This document shows positions 39,001 to 50,337 of a stretch of DNA of 64,000 bases, piece after piece. Position 1 is the stretch's first letter. Each line of letters starts with the position of its first letter. The position numbers and the translations under genes are program-made. The notes beneath the pieces were generated by a model. That model did no database searches. It had not been told where the DNA came from and saw nothing but the letters and a program-made list of their open reading frames with translations. Origin of the DNA: Paramecium primaurelia (lineage: Eukaryota > Ciliophora > Oligohymenophorea > Peniculida > Parameciidae); contig CAJJDM010000071.1 of assembly GCA_905182975.1 (NCBI GenBank), forward strand, positions 124,001 through 188,000, in the 5' to 3' direction.

Positions 39001-41350
39001 ATTTACCTGAAGAAATTGTTTAATTATATTTGAATCAAGGTAAGAAATTTGAATAAGCTGGTAAATACAAAGAAGCTGAAAAATTATATTTAACAGTTTA
39101 AGAGTATGATACTGCTATATAAATGTACCAAAACCTATCACAATATGAAAGTGTTATAAGAATTGCAAGCAAATTCACTCCTTAAAAATTAAAAGATATT
39201 CATTTGGGAATTGCAAAAAAATTAGAAAGAGAAAACATACTTAAAAGAGCTGAACAACATTATATTGAAGCTGGATCATGGCATTTAGCTATGTAAATGT
39301 ACAAGACTCATAATCAATGGGAAGAAGCAATTAGATGTTGTAAAATGTATGGATCTGAGAAAGAAACATGCTAATAAGCTAAATTATGGGCAGAATCCTT
39401 AGGTCCAGATGCTGGATTGAAGATGCTTCAAAGATTAAATTTGGTTGATGCTTTGATAGAATATTAATCAGACAGACATGAATTTGAAGAAGCATTTAAA
39501 TTGTCTAATTTACATGCTAAACATAAATTATAAGATGTGCATTTTAAATATGCTTGTCATTTAGAAGATGAAAGAAGATACAAAGAAGCAGAAGAAAATT
39601 TCATTAAGGCAGGTAAAGCATCAGAAGCCATAAATATGTATGAACATCTGGGAGATTATACAAGTGCATTATAAGTTGCTCGTCAATATGAACCATAATC
39701 TGTTACTTAAATTTTAATCAGTTAAGCAAAGTTCTTTATAGAGAAGAAAGATCTTTAAAAAGCAGAACAAGCTTTTATTTAAGGTAAAAGACCTGAATTA
39801 GCAATAAAAATGTATGTTGATTAAGGTAATTATCCATTGGCTTTGAAAATTGCTAAGAGTCATGCTCCTCATATGGTTGCAGAATTAAATAATAAATATG
39901 GTAATGTAGCTAATACATATAATATGACAGGTGAGGATTTATATTAAAGTGCTTAAACTTGGGAAGAATAGAGAGATTATTTAAAGGCTATAGAAATCTA
40001 TTTAGAAGTTACACCTTAAAATACTTAAAGTGAAGATGTAATGACAAGAGCATGGGAAAGAGCTATATAGATAGCAGCCAATTATGATAAAGATAAATAT
40101 CCAAGAATTGTATAGATAGTTTGTAAGAGATTAATAGAAATTAAGAAATTAGAAACAGCAGCATATCTTTATGAATAAGTTGGATAATATTAAGAAGCAG
40201 TAACTACTTATGTTTAAGGTAGAGAATTTGAGAAAGCAAAGTAAGTTGCTTAAATGATTAATAATAAAGAATTAAATACTAAATTAATGGATTACATTAC
40301 CAAAGAATAACGTAAATATGGAGCATCAACAGGATAAGCTAATGTAATGATTGAAACTGGAGATGTTGCTGCTGCTATGGAAATGTTAGCATAAAAAAAT
40401 GATTGGGGATAATGCTTATAATTAGCTGATAAACATGGTGTTGAATATTTAAATAAATATTTAATGAGATATGTTAAAATTACTATGTAATAAGGTAGAT
40501 TCAGTGAAACAATTCAATCATTAGCTACTTATGGAATGCCAATCATCTAATAAAATTATCCAATTTATGAGAATCTAGCTATCGAAATCTTTGTTGAATG
40601 TGATCCAAAAGAATTAAAATTACTTAGATAAGCTTTGTATGGATTTATATAAGGATTAGAAGCTGCTCATGAATTAAAAAGTGAAACTGGTAAGAAATTC
40701 TTAAAATTTGGTATTGTTGCTCATTTACTCAATCTTAGAAATTAATATGCTTAAGATGGTATTGTTAAATTACATGCTTAAACTTGTATTTCTTTATTAA
40801 GATACTGTGATTTAGTAAGAATTGATTAATTGTATTTGGATGCTGGAAGAGTTGCTAAGAAAACAAATTAATTAGGATTAGCATTTGTTTTAATGAATAG
40901 ATATTTAGATATATATGAAGTTATTGAAGATCCAGATAATAATAATGGTTTAGGAGATGGAGCAGAATTCTAAAATAGTGATTTACCATCACCTTATGAT
41001 GTACCAATGCCAGAAAAGAATTTAATATCTGACAAAGAAAAAGAAGAAATAAGAGATTGGTTACTATAATTATCTGTAAATCAAAATTAAGAACCAGTAT
41101 TACCAACTAGATAATGTGATTGTGGATATTAAATATATGATGCTTCATTAAAGTAATTATATAAATATAATTATTTAGATGCTTTAAATGTAAGTAAACA
41201 TGGGAGCCTTGCATTATAACTGGTATGCCACTTCTTAAGAATTAAACAATTAATTGTTAATCTTGTGGAAAAGGGGCACTAAAAGATGCATGGAATACAT
41301 ATTTACAAGCATATCCTACCTGTCCATGGTGCAATAAACACGCAAAATGA
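36071..41350 (+). CDS. IFT172: Intraflagellar transport protein 172
   Basis: Model of 1,733 residues (typical IFT172 length) with introns at 36185-36210, 36532-36557 and 41153-41178, all 26 nt. The start MQLKYSSNIMPALDG and blocks FPTKPSDKT, ESYVVSMATNRDGD, ICMVFNAGELTLIEYG and GDVARASYLRGI match IFT172. The N-terminal ~550 residues form WD40-type repeats, followed by a long TPR-like helical solenoid rich in A..Y...G pairs, ending in a zinc-ribbon-like segment (CFKCKQTWEPCIITG, later CQSCG and CPWC). IFT172 is the largest subunit of the IFT-B peripheral complex and acts in turnaround at the ciliary tip. The last intron is required to join the zinc-ribbon to the body. A second copy of the 3' end follows at 42182. 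Confidence 0.97.
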
Positions 41351-41465
41351 AATTATATATAAAAGAAAAGAATAATAAGTTAAAATTTATCAATGTAAAT
41401 AAAATATTAACTTATTTTAAAATTAATTTTAATAATTCTAACTTTATATTTTGTAAAAATATTTA

Positions 41466-42180
41466 TCACTCATTATGTTATTAGTGTTGTAGTTATTATT
41501 CAGTGATGTTTACTTTGAAGAATTCATTATCCACCTTTTGAGCTCTAGCAGCCATTAGTTTAGCTAATTTAACCTTCTTATAATATAACAATCCTGAGAT
41601 AAGGATTGAAACACCTATTACAGAACATATCACTGAAACAACTATGACCACAGTGGATGATGAAGATTCACTCTTTTTGATAGATTTTTAAATAGATCCT
41701 GGTGCTGTACTATTATTGGTATTATCACTAACTTCTTATTAATTAACACCTTCATCAGTAGTCAATATAATTTCTGAATCATCAGATTAATTATTATTAT
41801 TATTATTATTATTTCCACCTGTCTATCCAGAGTTACCATTATTACCATTATTATTGCCACTATTTCCATTATTATTATTGCTACCATTGTTTGTGTTGGT
41901 ACCATCACTTGGAGATGTAGGAGTAACTAATAAAATAATAATTAATAAAATACCTGATGTAGCTTCAGTACTTGGGAAATTTAATTTGCTTATAGCAGTG
42001 ATAGTAGTTGATTATTCTAAAACTGTACCAATTTCAGGAGGAGGATTAAAAGATTCTAATCTACTTGCTAATTCTGATAGAACCGACTATGAATTAACAG
42101 AGTCATCTGTTCCAATATCAGCACTATCAACTATTCCCCAATCTACAGTAATTTATTATACAATAGTTTCATCCAAGAAT
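41466..42180 (-). CDS. C-terminal part of an Asn-rich type I membrane protein (5' end missing)
   Basis: Open minus-strand frame entering from the gap at 42181 and ending at TGA 41468-41466; 238 residues are visible. An extracellular stretch with a Pro- and Ser-containing segment is followed by a low-complexity Asn/Gly-rich linker (AAT repeats around 41795-41870 on the minus strand), then one clear membrane span (VVIVVSVICSVIGVSILIS) and a short cytoplasmic tail with a basic stop-transfer YYKKVKLAK. The N-terminal part of the gene is lost at the N, so the function is unknown; large ciliate surface proteins often end this way. Confidence 0.7.
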
Positions 42181-42181
42181 N
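42181..42181. other. Single-N assembly gap (contig join)
   Basis: One ambiguous base separates a gene truncated on its left from a second IFT172 3' end truncated on its right. Both sides are cut inside genes, which one missing base cannot explain. Confidence 0.9.
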
Positions 42182-42598
42182 AGATAATAATAATGGTTTA
42201 GGTGATGGAGCAGAATTCTAAAATAGTGATTTACCATCACCTTATGATGTACCAATGCCAGAAAAGAATTTAATATCTGACAAAGAAAAAGAAGAAATAA
42301 GAGATTGGTTACTATAGTTATCTGTTAATCAAAATTAAGAACCAGTATTACCAACTAGACCATGTGATTGTGGATATTAAATATATGATGCATCATTAAA
42401 GTAATTATATAAATATAATTATTTAGATGCTTTAAATGTAAGTAAACATGGGAGCCTTGTATTATAACTGGTATGCCACTTCTTAAAAATTAAATAATTA
42501 ATTGTTAATCTTGTGGAAAAGGGGCACTCAAAGATGCATGGAATACATATTTATAAGCATATCCAACCTGTCCATGGTGTAATAAACATGCAAAATGA
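42182..42598 (+). pseudogene. IFT172: Second copy of the IFT172 3' end (5' truncated by assembly gap)
   Basis: Aligns without indels to 40934-41350 with about 15 substitutions over 417 bp, nearly all synonymous, including an unchanged 26-nt intron (42401-42426) and the same TGA (42596-42598). Two amino-acid changes are seen (Gln to Pro and Thr to Ile). Sequence downstream of the stop is unrelated to that after the first copy, so this is a paralogue or divergent allele, not a duplicated read. It is labelled pseudogene only because it is incomplete here; the purifying pattern suggests a functional gene cut by the join. Confidence 0.85.
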
Positions 42599-43915
42599 TA
42601 TCATAAAATAAGGAAAATAATTCTAAAATAAAATAATACTTATATATGTTATTTATAACTTCTCTGTATTTCACAAATTATTAAATCTTAATTAATTATA
42701 GTGTTATGCATAAAAATTTTGATCATCTTATATTACTTTTTGTAAAATATTCATATAAATTTTTTATTTAAGTAAATTTACACATTAAGATAATTAATTT
42801 AAAATTCCACATAGAAAAGAAATCAAAAATTTTTTCAAATCTTTTTAAAAATAATATTTTGTTCATATTAATCTAGAGATTAATTTAATACTAAATTTAA
42901 ATCTAAGAAATTCAATTATTGCTATTATTATTTTAAGTTTTTAAATAATTTCTTAACAATCCATTCAGTTTTCCTTTTCGATTAATCCAAATTATAATAT
43001 TTGTCTAAAATCTTTCTACTCAAAAACCAAATAATTATTTAATATGAAATTCAAACATAATATTGACCATTTTGAAATTCAAAAATCTTATGTACAAATT
43101 GTATTATATAATTTTTCTTAAATTAAAATAGTTGAAATTATATTATTGTTTAAAATAGTTACAGGCTTATATTAACTATTATAGATTACAAATATAAATA
43201 ATTTTTAAAAACTATTAATTAGAAGATAAAATTAAATACAGATGTTAAAAATCTTTAGATTTTTATTACAAATAATGAACTTTATTCTTTGTAGATCTAG
43301 GATTAACTCAACATTAATGAAAAATTGCAGAAAATTATATATTTAATTTATTAGTTTTTGTTTAATAAATAATGAATTTAATCTTTAAATATTGTTAAAT
43401 AACAGCTAATATGATACAATTAATTATTATAGAAAGAAATTCAAAATTTTTAATTTACTTCTTCTTTTTCTTTTAATGCAGATAGCTATTTATCAATATT
43501 TTTCTATTAGATATTCAAAATTATTGTACTAAAAATAATAATATTAAAACAAAAACATTAAATAAACAAATATTATAACTCCAAAAATAATATAATTATA
43601 TAATTAAACTAAAATTTTAATTATATTGTCTTATTAAAATTAAATAAATATTACAAACGCCATTAATTTTATTGCATTATTTATTGCATTATTTTTTAAT
43701 TATTTTTATTAAAAATTTATTTGAAAACTGTTAGTAAAATATTTATTTTAGAATTACTAATTAAAATCTTTAGGATATTATTTGAGATTAATTCTCCTAA
43801 ATCTACCTTAACATTTAGTTTATAAAAAGTATATTAAAATTTGTAATTCAATGATTAAGAGATAAAATTAATTCTAGGTTAAAAATTTATTGAATATTAC
43901 AAAAAATAAATAATT
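42599..43915. other. Intergenic region
   Basis: 1.3 kb of A+T-rich sequence between the truncated IFT172 copy and the kinase gene, whose 3' ends face each other. No convincing coding frame or RNA gene seen. Confidence 0.45.
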
Positions 43916-45464
43916 TCATTTAAGACTCCTTTATTTAACAAGCAATCTATATTTAGGTACCATTTCAGATGGGGTTTTTTCTTCATCAATACAATCCTCA
44001 ATTATTTCATATTAATCATATCCAGGTGAAATAAATTACTTAAAATAATTAGCTTCATCTTCTAATTCAAGAACATCTCCTTGTTGATATTGTTAAAGGG
44101 GTGATTATTCACTTAAAGGAGATCCCTTTTAATTCCAAAGAGGAGTAGAACTTTTAATAAAACCTTCCTAATCCAATCTTATTTAGAATACAGGTAATTT
44201 AGTAAATGATAAACTCACAGCAATGTTTGTCTTAGGATTTATAAACCAGTCATGTTGAAGTGCCTATTATGCACTTGGTCTAATATTAACATTCTCATCT
44301 AATAATAATCGAACAAAGTCTTATGCAGCTGGACTAATTGATTTGTTGTTGAGCTTATTGAAATCAATTTGGCAATATGCATTTTATTTTAATAAGTCAT
44401 CTGTATCACTATTGTCTTAGAAAGGCATTTCTCCAGTTAATAAAATAAATAAAATAACACCTACAGAGAACATATCAACTTTATAATCATAAAATTGATC
44501 TCTTAAAACTTCAGGTGCAACATATCCAACTGTACCACACCTTTAAAACAAATAAATTCCTTATTCATTGTAAATATCTGAGAGACCAAAATCAGCAATA
44601 ACTAAATCAGTTAGACAATCCTTTTATTTAAGTATTAAATTTTCTGGTTTAATGTCTCTATGTATTATTTATTTTTAATGTAAATAATTTAATGATGACA
44701 ATAAATTTTACATTAAATTCTATACTAAATGTTCTGTATACCCATTTTATGAGTTTTCAATTTATTTAAGTAATTCTCCACCTTGTAAATAATCTACAAC
44801 CAAATAAACATTATTATCATCTTCAAATACTTCATGTAATTGTAGCACATTCTTATGGTCTAATTTTCTCATTATGTCTATCTCTTTCATTAAACTATCC
44901 TATAAATATGTATATTAAATAAAATACTAGTCCTTTTTCTTTGTTAGTTAATTTTTCTGATTTAAAAATTTTGACAGCAAAAATGGATGAATCTTGAATG
45001 CGTTCAACTTTATACACTTTTGCATGAGATCCCTTCCCTATCATCTTTAGTACTTAATATTTTTTATAGAAATTTCTTTATATTGTATATTTAGACATAT
45101 AATTTTTCCATTTGGAGATTACATCTGGATTTCCAAATATTTATAAACACTCTTTTTTTCCTGATATTTACAATCCTTCTAACTAGTATATTAATGCTAT
45201 AAATACATTTTTGTAAATAACAGATTTCAAGTTCAAATTATTGAAGTTTATGTGGCAACTATTTGATATGAGATATGAATTAATCATATGATAGCAATTT
45301 CTGTAGACTAGATTGTCCTTTTCGTCTCTAACTTAAATGGGAATTTCTTTTGAATTTTATCTTAGTTCTCTATCAATTTAAAGGATTGTAGGTAATCCTT
45401 TCTTCCAAAGAGTTGTATTTCTAGTCGGGTATTTTTCAAATATAGATGAGTTAATTTGTTTCAT
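43916..45464 (-). CDS. Ser/Thr protein kinase with PH-like N-terminal extension
   Basis: Model of 506 residues, ATG 45464-45462 to TGA 43918-43916, with one 28-nt intron at 44900-44927. The kinase domain starts near residue 135 with YQVLKMIGKGSHAKVYKV (Gly-rich loop), AVKIFK (catalytic Lys), HRDIKPEN (catalytic loop), ADFGLSD (Mg-binding loop) and GTVGYVAPEVL, so it should be active. Its general look is CAMK/CDPK-like, but no EF-hands follow; the C-terminal ~130 residues are Gln/Glu-rich. The first ~125 residues, in frame without interruption, resemble the end of a PH domain (a Trp followed by a helix: NPDVISKWKNYM); this is tentative. An internal ATG at 45098 would give a shorter kinase lacking that region. 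Confidence 0.88.
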
Positions 45465-46004
45465 TTATTTTATATTTTTACTCTCCAAAAATTTTAATAA
45501 GCTATTAATTGTAAAAAATGATACTATGATAAATAATTACAAATAAATCAATAGAAAATAAAAATAATTTTTATTTATAATATATGTCTGAATTTTTATT
45601 CTAATTGATCAATTTTGTGTAATTATTGTTTAATGATTTTCATTTGAAAAATCGATATTCGATATTTTATATTCTATTAAAAATGCCTTAATTATTATTA
45701 AGATAATCTATGATATAGGTTTTTCTGCAAATACATCTAATACACAAAGTTTACAATCCTTATTTGTATGATCAACTACTTATCTTATTTAAATAATATA
45801 TAATGTAATATGTATCTAAAAATTTACTTGCCATAACAAAAAATTGTGTATCTTATAATAAATATACTGAACATGTTATTAGAATATAAAAAATTTTAAG
45901 TATATCTAATTTTATTAATTACACATTAATATATTAGTGTTTTGAATATTTTATATTTAAATAAACTATAATGTTAGCTTAATTATTATATAATATAATA
46001 AAAA
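45465..46004. other. Intergenic region
   Basis: 540 bp of low-complexity A+T-rich sequence between two minus-strand genes. Nothing identifiable beyond presumed promoter and terminator sequence. Confidence 0.45.
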
Positions 46005-47662
46005 TCATTAAATTATTTAAATTCCATCTCCTGCAGTTCTTAAACAAGCACATCCATAATATTCTACTCCTCCAAAGTCTGCCTCTATTTCAAGTGATAA
46101 ATTTTAAGTTGTATTAGTAAGAATCAATAAATCTGCATCTAAATCTATAGTAATAACAATAATATCATTTGTATTAATCTAGAAATCACTTTCCTTTGAA
46201 TTCTGATCATCTTTATGATTATTATACATAGTTCCATTTGAAGATACTAGATAGGATCCATGTCCTATAGATTAATATCTTTTTTGAGAATATAAAGTAG
46301 ATAATTCTGTAACACCTACTGCATACCATGAACTTATAACTTGGGAACATCTATTATTTTTAATATTATTATTTATACTTAAACTTCCATTATTTTCTTT
46401 ATTCTGAAATTGGATTATTAAATAAAACAAATCTATCTTTCTTTTTACTTGCTGTTGACTTAACAAATGCAAATGTCTTATCTAAATTTAGAAATATATC
46501 TGGATCTTTAAATCGATTGGAAAACCTAAAATCCTATTTGTCTTTACTTAATTATTGTATCTCTTTTTTTTAATTCAATTTCAAGTTATTATTGTTTTTG
46601 AATTAAATTTTATATTTCTTTGTCATGTTGAGATTTTATATATATCAAACAATCTTTAAATTTATGATTTTCAAATTATTCCCTCATTATTATTTGATTA
46701 CAATTTGGACATGTTTATGGAAATTTAGGACATTTAGTTTAATGTATGTAATAAATACTAAAAGTAAATCTTTATGAACAACCAACACAACAAACTGGTC
46801 TTAATGGACATTCATTTTAATGAATTAATAATTAGTGTAAAGAATATTCTACACTACAATAATTACATTTTTCTATATTCTAATCACAAATTAAGAGATG
46901 ACTAGATTGATCCTTTATTTTTATTTTAATATAACATTTTGGACAATTTATTAAAGCCTCTTCACATTTGAGCTCATGCATTTCTAATTTAAAATTGCTA
47001 AACTAAAAGAATAGTTATTCTATTTATTACAAATTAATGACAATGACAACATTCACTTTATCTATAATTACATTCATTTATCCTATGTTTTTGTATATCC
47101 TTCTTAAATTTTACAACATTACATTGTAATTTACCATCCATTAATCCACAAATTTCTTCACTATAATCACATTATTTAATATGTTTATCGTAAGCATCAT
47201 AATCAATAATTACTTAACATCCTATAATTATAATTCTATCATAACCTTAATTAAAATGAGGACATTTCATTTTTAATTAACTCAATAATTATCTTAAAAG
47301 TGGAAATGCTTTTCTTGTTTCACCAAGACGATTGCATAAAGGACATTTTGTACTCTTTTTAATAATCATTATATAATTACTTATTTCTTTTAGTAACATT
47401 TCTTACAAAAATGATTCATACATGAGTCACATGAAATTGGATCCAAATATACATTTAAACATATTGGACATTTAATGTCATAAGGATTGACATTCTAAGA
47501 CTATTAACTATTATATCTTACATTGCCTATAATCTACTCAACTTCTAAGAAATACTCTTCTAAATTATTATATCCTTCAAATTATTTTTACATGTAAATA
47601 TATTATAAAAATTAATTAGAGCCTGTTTATAACTATATATCAATTTTATTTGAGAAAATCAT
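46005..47662 (-). CDS. RING finger / TRAF-type zinc finger protein with SPRY-like C-terminus
   Basis: Model of 518 residues, ATG 47662-47660 to TGA 46007-46005, introns at 47355-47380 (26), 47003-47030 (28), 46526-46547 (22) and 46404-46428 (25, GTT donor). A RING finger (CPICLNVYLDPISC, then C..C...F..C..C and CPLCNR across the first intron) is followed by several Cys/His clusters spaced like TRAF-type zinc fingers (about residues 120-290), a coiled-coil stretch, and a C-terminal beta-rich domain (WYAVGVTEL, GHGSYLVSSNG, NDIIVITIDLDADLLILT) resembling SPRY/B30.2. This order suggests an E3 ubiquitin ligase with a substrate-binding tail; substrate unknown. Its 5' part falls in the duplicated segment. 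Confidence 0.82.
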
Positions 47663-48485
47663 CTATTATAACCTCTCTTTGAATTAATACAATACAAAAA
47701 GGAGACATAAAATAATGTGTTCTAGCATATATTTATAAATATTATTTTTTAATAGAAATGAGTACTTATAATTTAAAACAAATAAATTAATCTAACTTTT
47801 ACTTTAAAATTCGATATCATTAAAAAAAGTTTTAAATTCTATTTCTACCCTATATTATCAAGTGATCTCATAGAATTTAGAATTAATTTCTAAAATTTAA
47901 AGAATCAATCAATTAAAATATAAAGAATAAATTAATTTTTTATAAATGTATTTAAAACTATATAATTTTCATTTTTAGTATTAAAATCTTTTGAATTATT
48001 GAAAACATATAATTTGATTAAATAGGCAAATAAAATATAAATAGGATCCTTTTTAGAAAAAGTAATTTAATATTGAAGTAAGGATAAGCTACTTAATTAT
48101 TATGAAAAGTGCAAAGTCAATACACTACCATCAAGTTTAACCATTTTTTGATTAGAAAATAAAATAATCCATAAAAATATTGCATTAATATTAAAAACTT
48201 TGCTATTGTTATTTTTTTAAGATTTATTGCTATTACAAAAGAGTTAAACAAAAATTTAATTTGACATAGAAAAAATTCGAATAGATTTGAAAAAATTTAA
48301 AAATTAATTATTTGTTTAATAAAGAATATCTAGATTTATTAACTTAATTATTTTTATAATGATTGTTAATATTAGCATTAATGTCTGTTTTATTCAAATA
48401 GATCTTTTATAAAAAAAGTAATTGTTAATAAGGTCAAATTTTAAATTATAATTAAAAATAGAAAAGAGTAGAAGCTTAAATAATT
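47195..48485. repeat. Direct repeat, copy 1 (1,291 bp)
   Basis: Matches 48487-49777 at a constant offset of 1,292 bp with no difference found by eye, ending exactly at the N. Contains the 5' part of the RING/SPRY gene and its upstream region. Confidence 0.93.
47663..48485. other. Intergenic region upstream of the RING/SPRY gene
   Basis: A+T-rich non-coding sequence, entirely inside repeat copy 1. No gene seen. Confidence 0.5.
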
Positions 48486-48486
48486 N
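48486..48486. other. Single-N assembly gap flanked by a perfect repeat
   Basis: The N lies exactly between the two copies of the 1,291-bp repeat, as expected when two overlapping contig ends are placed end to end without merging. Confidence 0.93.
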
Positions 48487-48954
48487 CATCATAATCAATA
48501 ATTACTTAACATCCTATAATTATAATTCTATCATAACCTTAATTAAAATGAGGACATTTCATTTTTAATTAACTCAATAATTATCTTAAAAGTGGAAATG
48601 CTTTTCTTGTTTCACCAAGACGATTGCATAAAGGACATTTTGTACTCTTTTTAATAATCATTATATAATTACTTATTTCTTTTAGTAACATTTCTTACAA
48701 AAATGATTCATACATGAGTCACATGAAATTGGATCCAAATATACATTTAAACATATTGGACATTTAATGTCATAAGGATTGACATTCTAAGACTATTAAC
48801 TATTATATCTTACATTGCCTATAATCTACTCAACTTCTAAGAAATACTCTTCTAAATTATTATATCCTTCAAATTATTTTTACATGTAAATATATTATAA
48901 AAATTAATTAGAGCCTGTTTATAACTATATATCAATTTTATTTGAGAAAATCAT
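48487..48954 (-). pseudogene. Duplicate 5' fragment of the RING/SPRY gene (assembly duplicate)
   Basis: Contains exon 1 (48673-48954), the first intron (48647-48672) and part of exon 2 of the RING gene, then stops at the N. It is sequence-identical to the real gene's 5' part, so it should not be counted as a separate gene. Confidence 0.85.
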
Positions 48955-49777
48955 CTATTATAACCTCTCTTTGAATTAATACAATACAAAAAGGAGACAT
49001 AAAATAATGTGTTCTAGCATATATTTATAAATATTATTTTTTAATAGAAATGAGTACTTATAATTTAAAACAAATAAATTAATCTAACTTTTACTTTAAA
49101 ATTCGATATCATTAAAAAAAGTTTTAAATTCTATTTCTACCCTATATTATCAAGTGATCTCATAGAATTTAGAATTAATTTCTAAAATTTAAAGAATCAA
49201 TCAATTAAAATATAAAGAATAAATTAATTTTTTATAAATGTATTTAAAACTATATAATTTTCATTTTTAGTATTAAAATCTTTTGAATTATTGAAAACAT
49301 ATAATTTGATTAAATAGGCAAATAAAATATAAATAGGATCCTTTTTAGAAAAAGTAATTTAATATTGAAGTAAGGATAAGCTACTTAATTATTATGAAAA
49401 GTGCAAAGTCAATACACTACCATCAAGTTTAACCATTTTTTGATTAGAAAATAAAATAATCCATAAAAATATTGCATTAATATTAAAAACTTTGCTATTG
49501 TTATTTTTTTAAGATTTATTGCTATTACAAAAGAGTTAAACAAAAATTTAATTTGACATAGAAAAAATTCGAATAGATTTGAAAAAATTTAAAAATTAAT
49601 TATTTGTTTAATAAAGAATATCTAGATTTATTAACTTAATTATTTTTATAATGATTGTTAATATTAGCATTAATGTCTGTTTTATTCAAATAGATCTTTT
49701 ATAAAAAAAGTAATTGTTAATAAGGTCAAATTTTAAATTATAATTAAAAATAGAAAAGAGTAGAAGCTTAAATAATT
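48487..49777. repeat. Direct repeat, copy 2 (1,291 bp)
   Basis: Second copy of 47195-48485. Most probably not present twice in the genome. Confidence 0.93.
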
Positions 49778-50337
49778 CAATAAAAATAGTAGATTATTAA
49801 ATTTAATTTATTAAATATTTGACTTGATTCAAATAAAAATCTATAAATTAGGAAGAGATTAATAATCAATAAGTATATCTTTAAATTTTTAATCAAATAA
49901 AAAGTTAAAACAACGAATCAGTTTTTAAAACTTAGAACTATCATAATAGACATTATAATTAAAAGTTTATATTCGCAATTTTAGAATGTGAATTTAATCA
50001 TGATTTATTTAAAATTATTGTAAGTTATGAATTTAAATAAAAAAGATTGATTGAGATAATCTATGTAAATATCTTCATTTACTAAATAATATTGAATAAT
50101 TAGAAAGTAGAAACAAACTTAAATATATTACATAGTATGATTAAAATGAAATATTGATTTGATAAATATAAAGATTTTGATTGGTTAATAAAAATTATAT
50201 CGTATTTTAAAAATTAAATTTTCCCGCTTAATTAAAATTTAAAATATAAAAACATATTGCTGCTCTAAAAATACTAATAAGAGGACAATAATTGTTTTTA
50301 GTTAGAAAATGATGCCAAAATTTTGATTATTAGTTTA
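49778..50337. other. Intergenic region
   Basis: About 560 bp of very A+T-rich sequence between the repeat and the DP gene. No feature recognised. Confidence 0.45.

Noticed and set aside
47195..49777. Tandem segmental duplication or transposon
   Set aside because: No terminal repeats or transposase; identity across non-coding DNA and the central N favour an assembly overlap.
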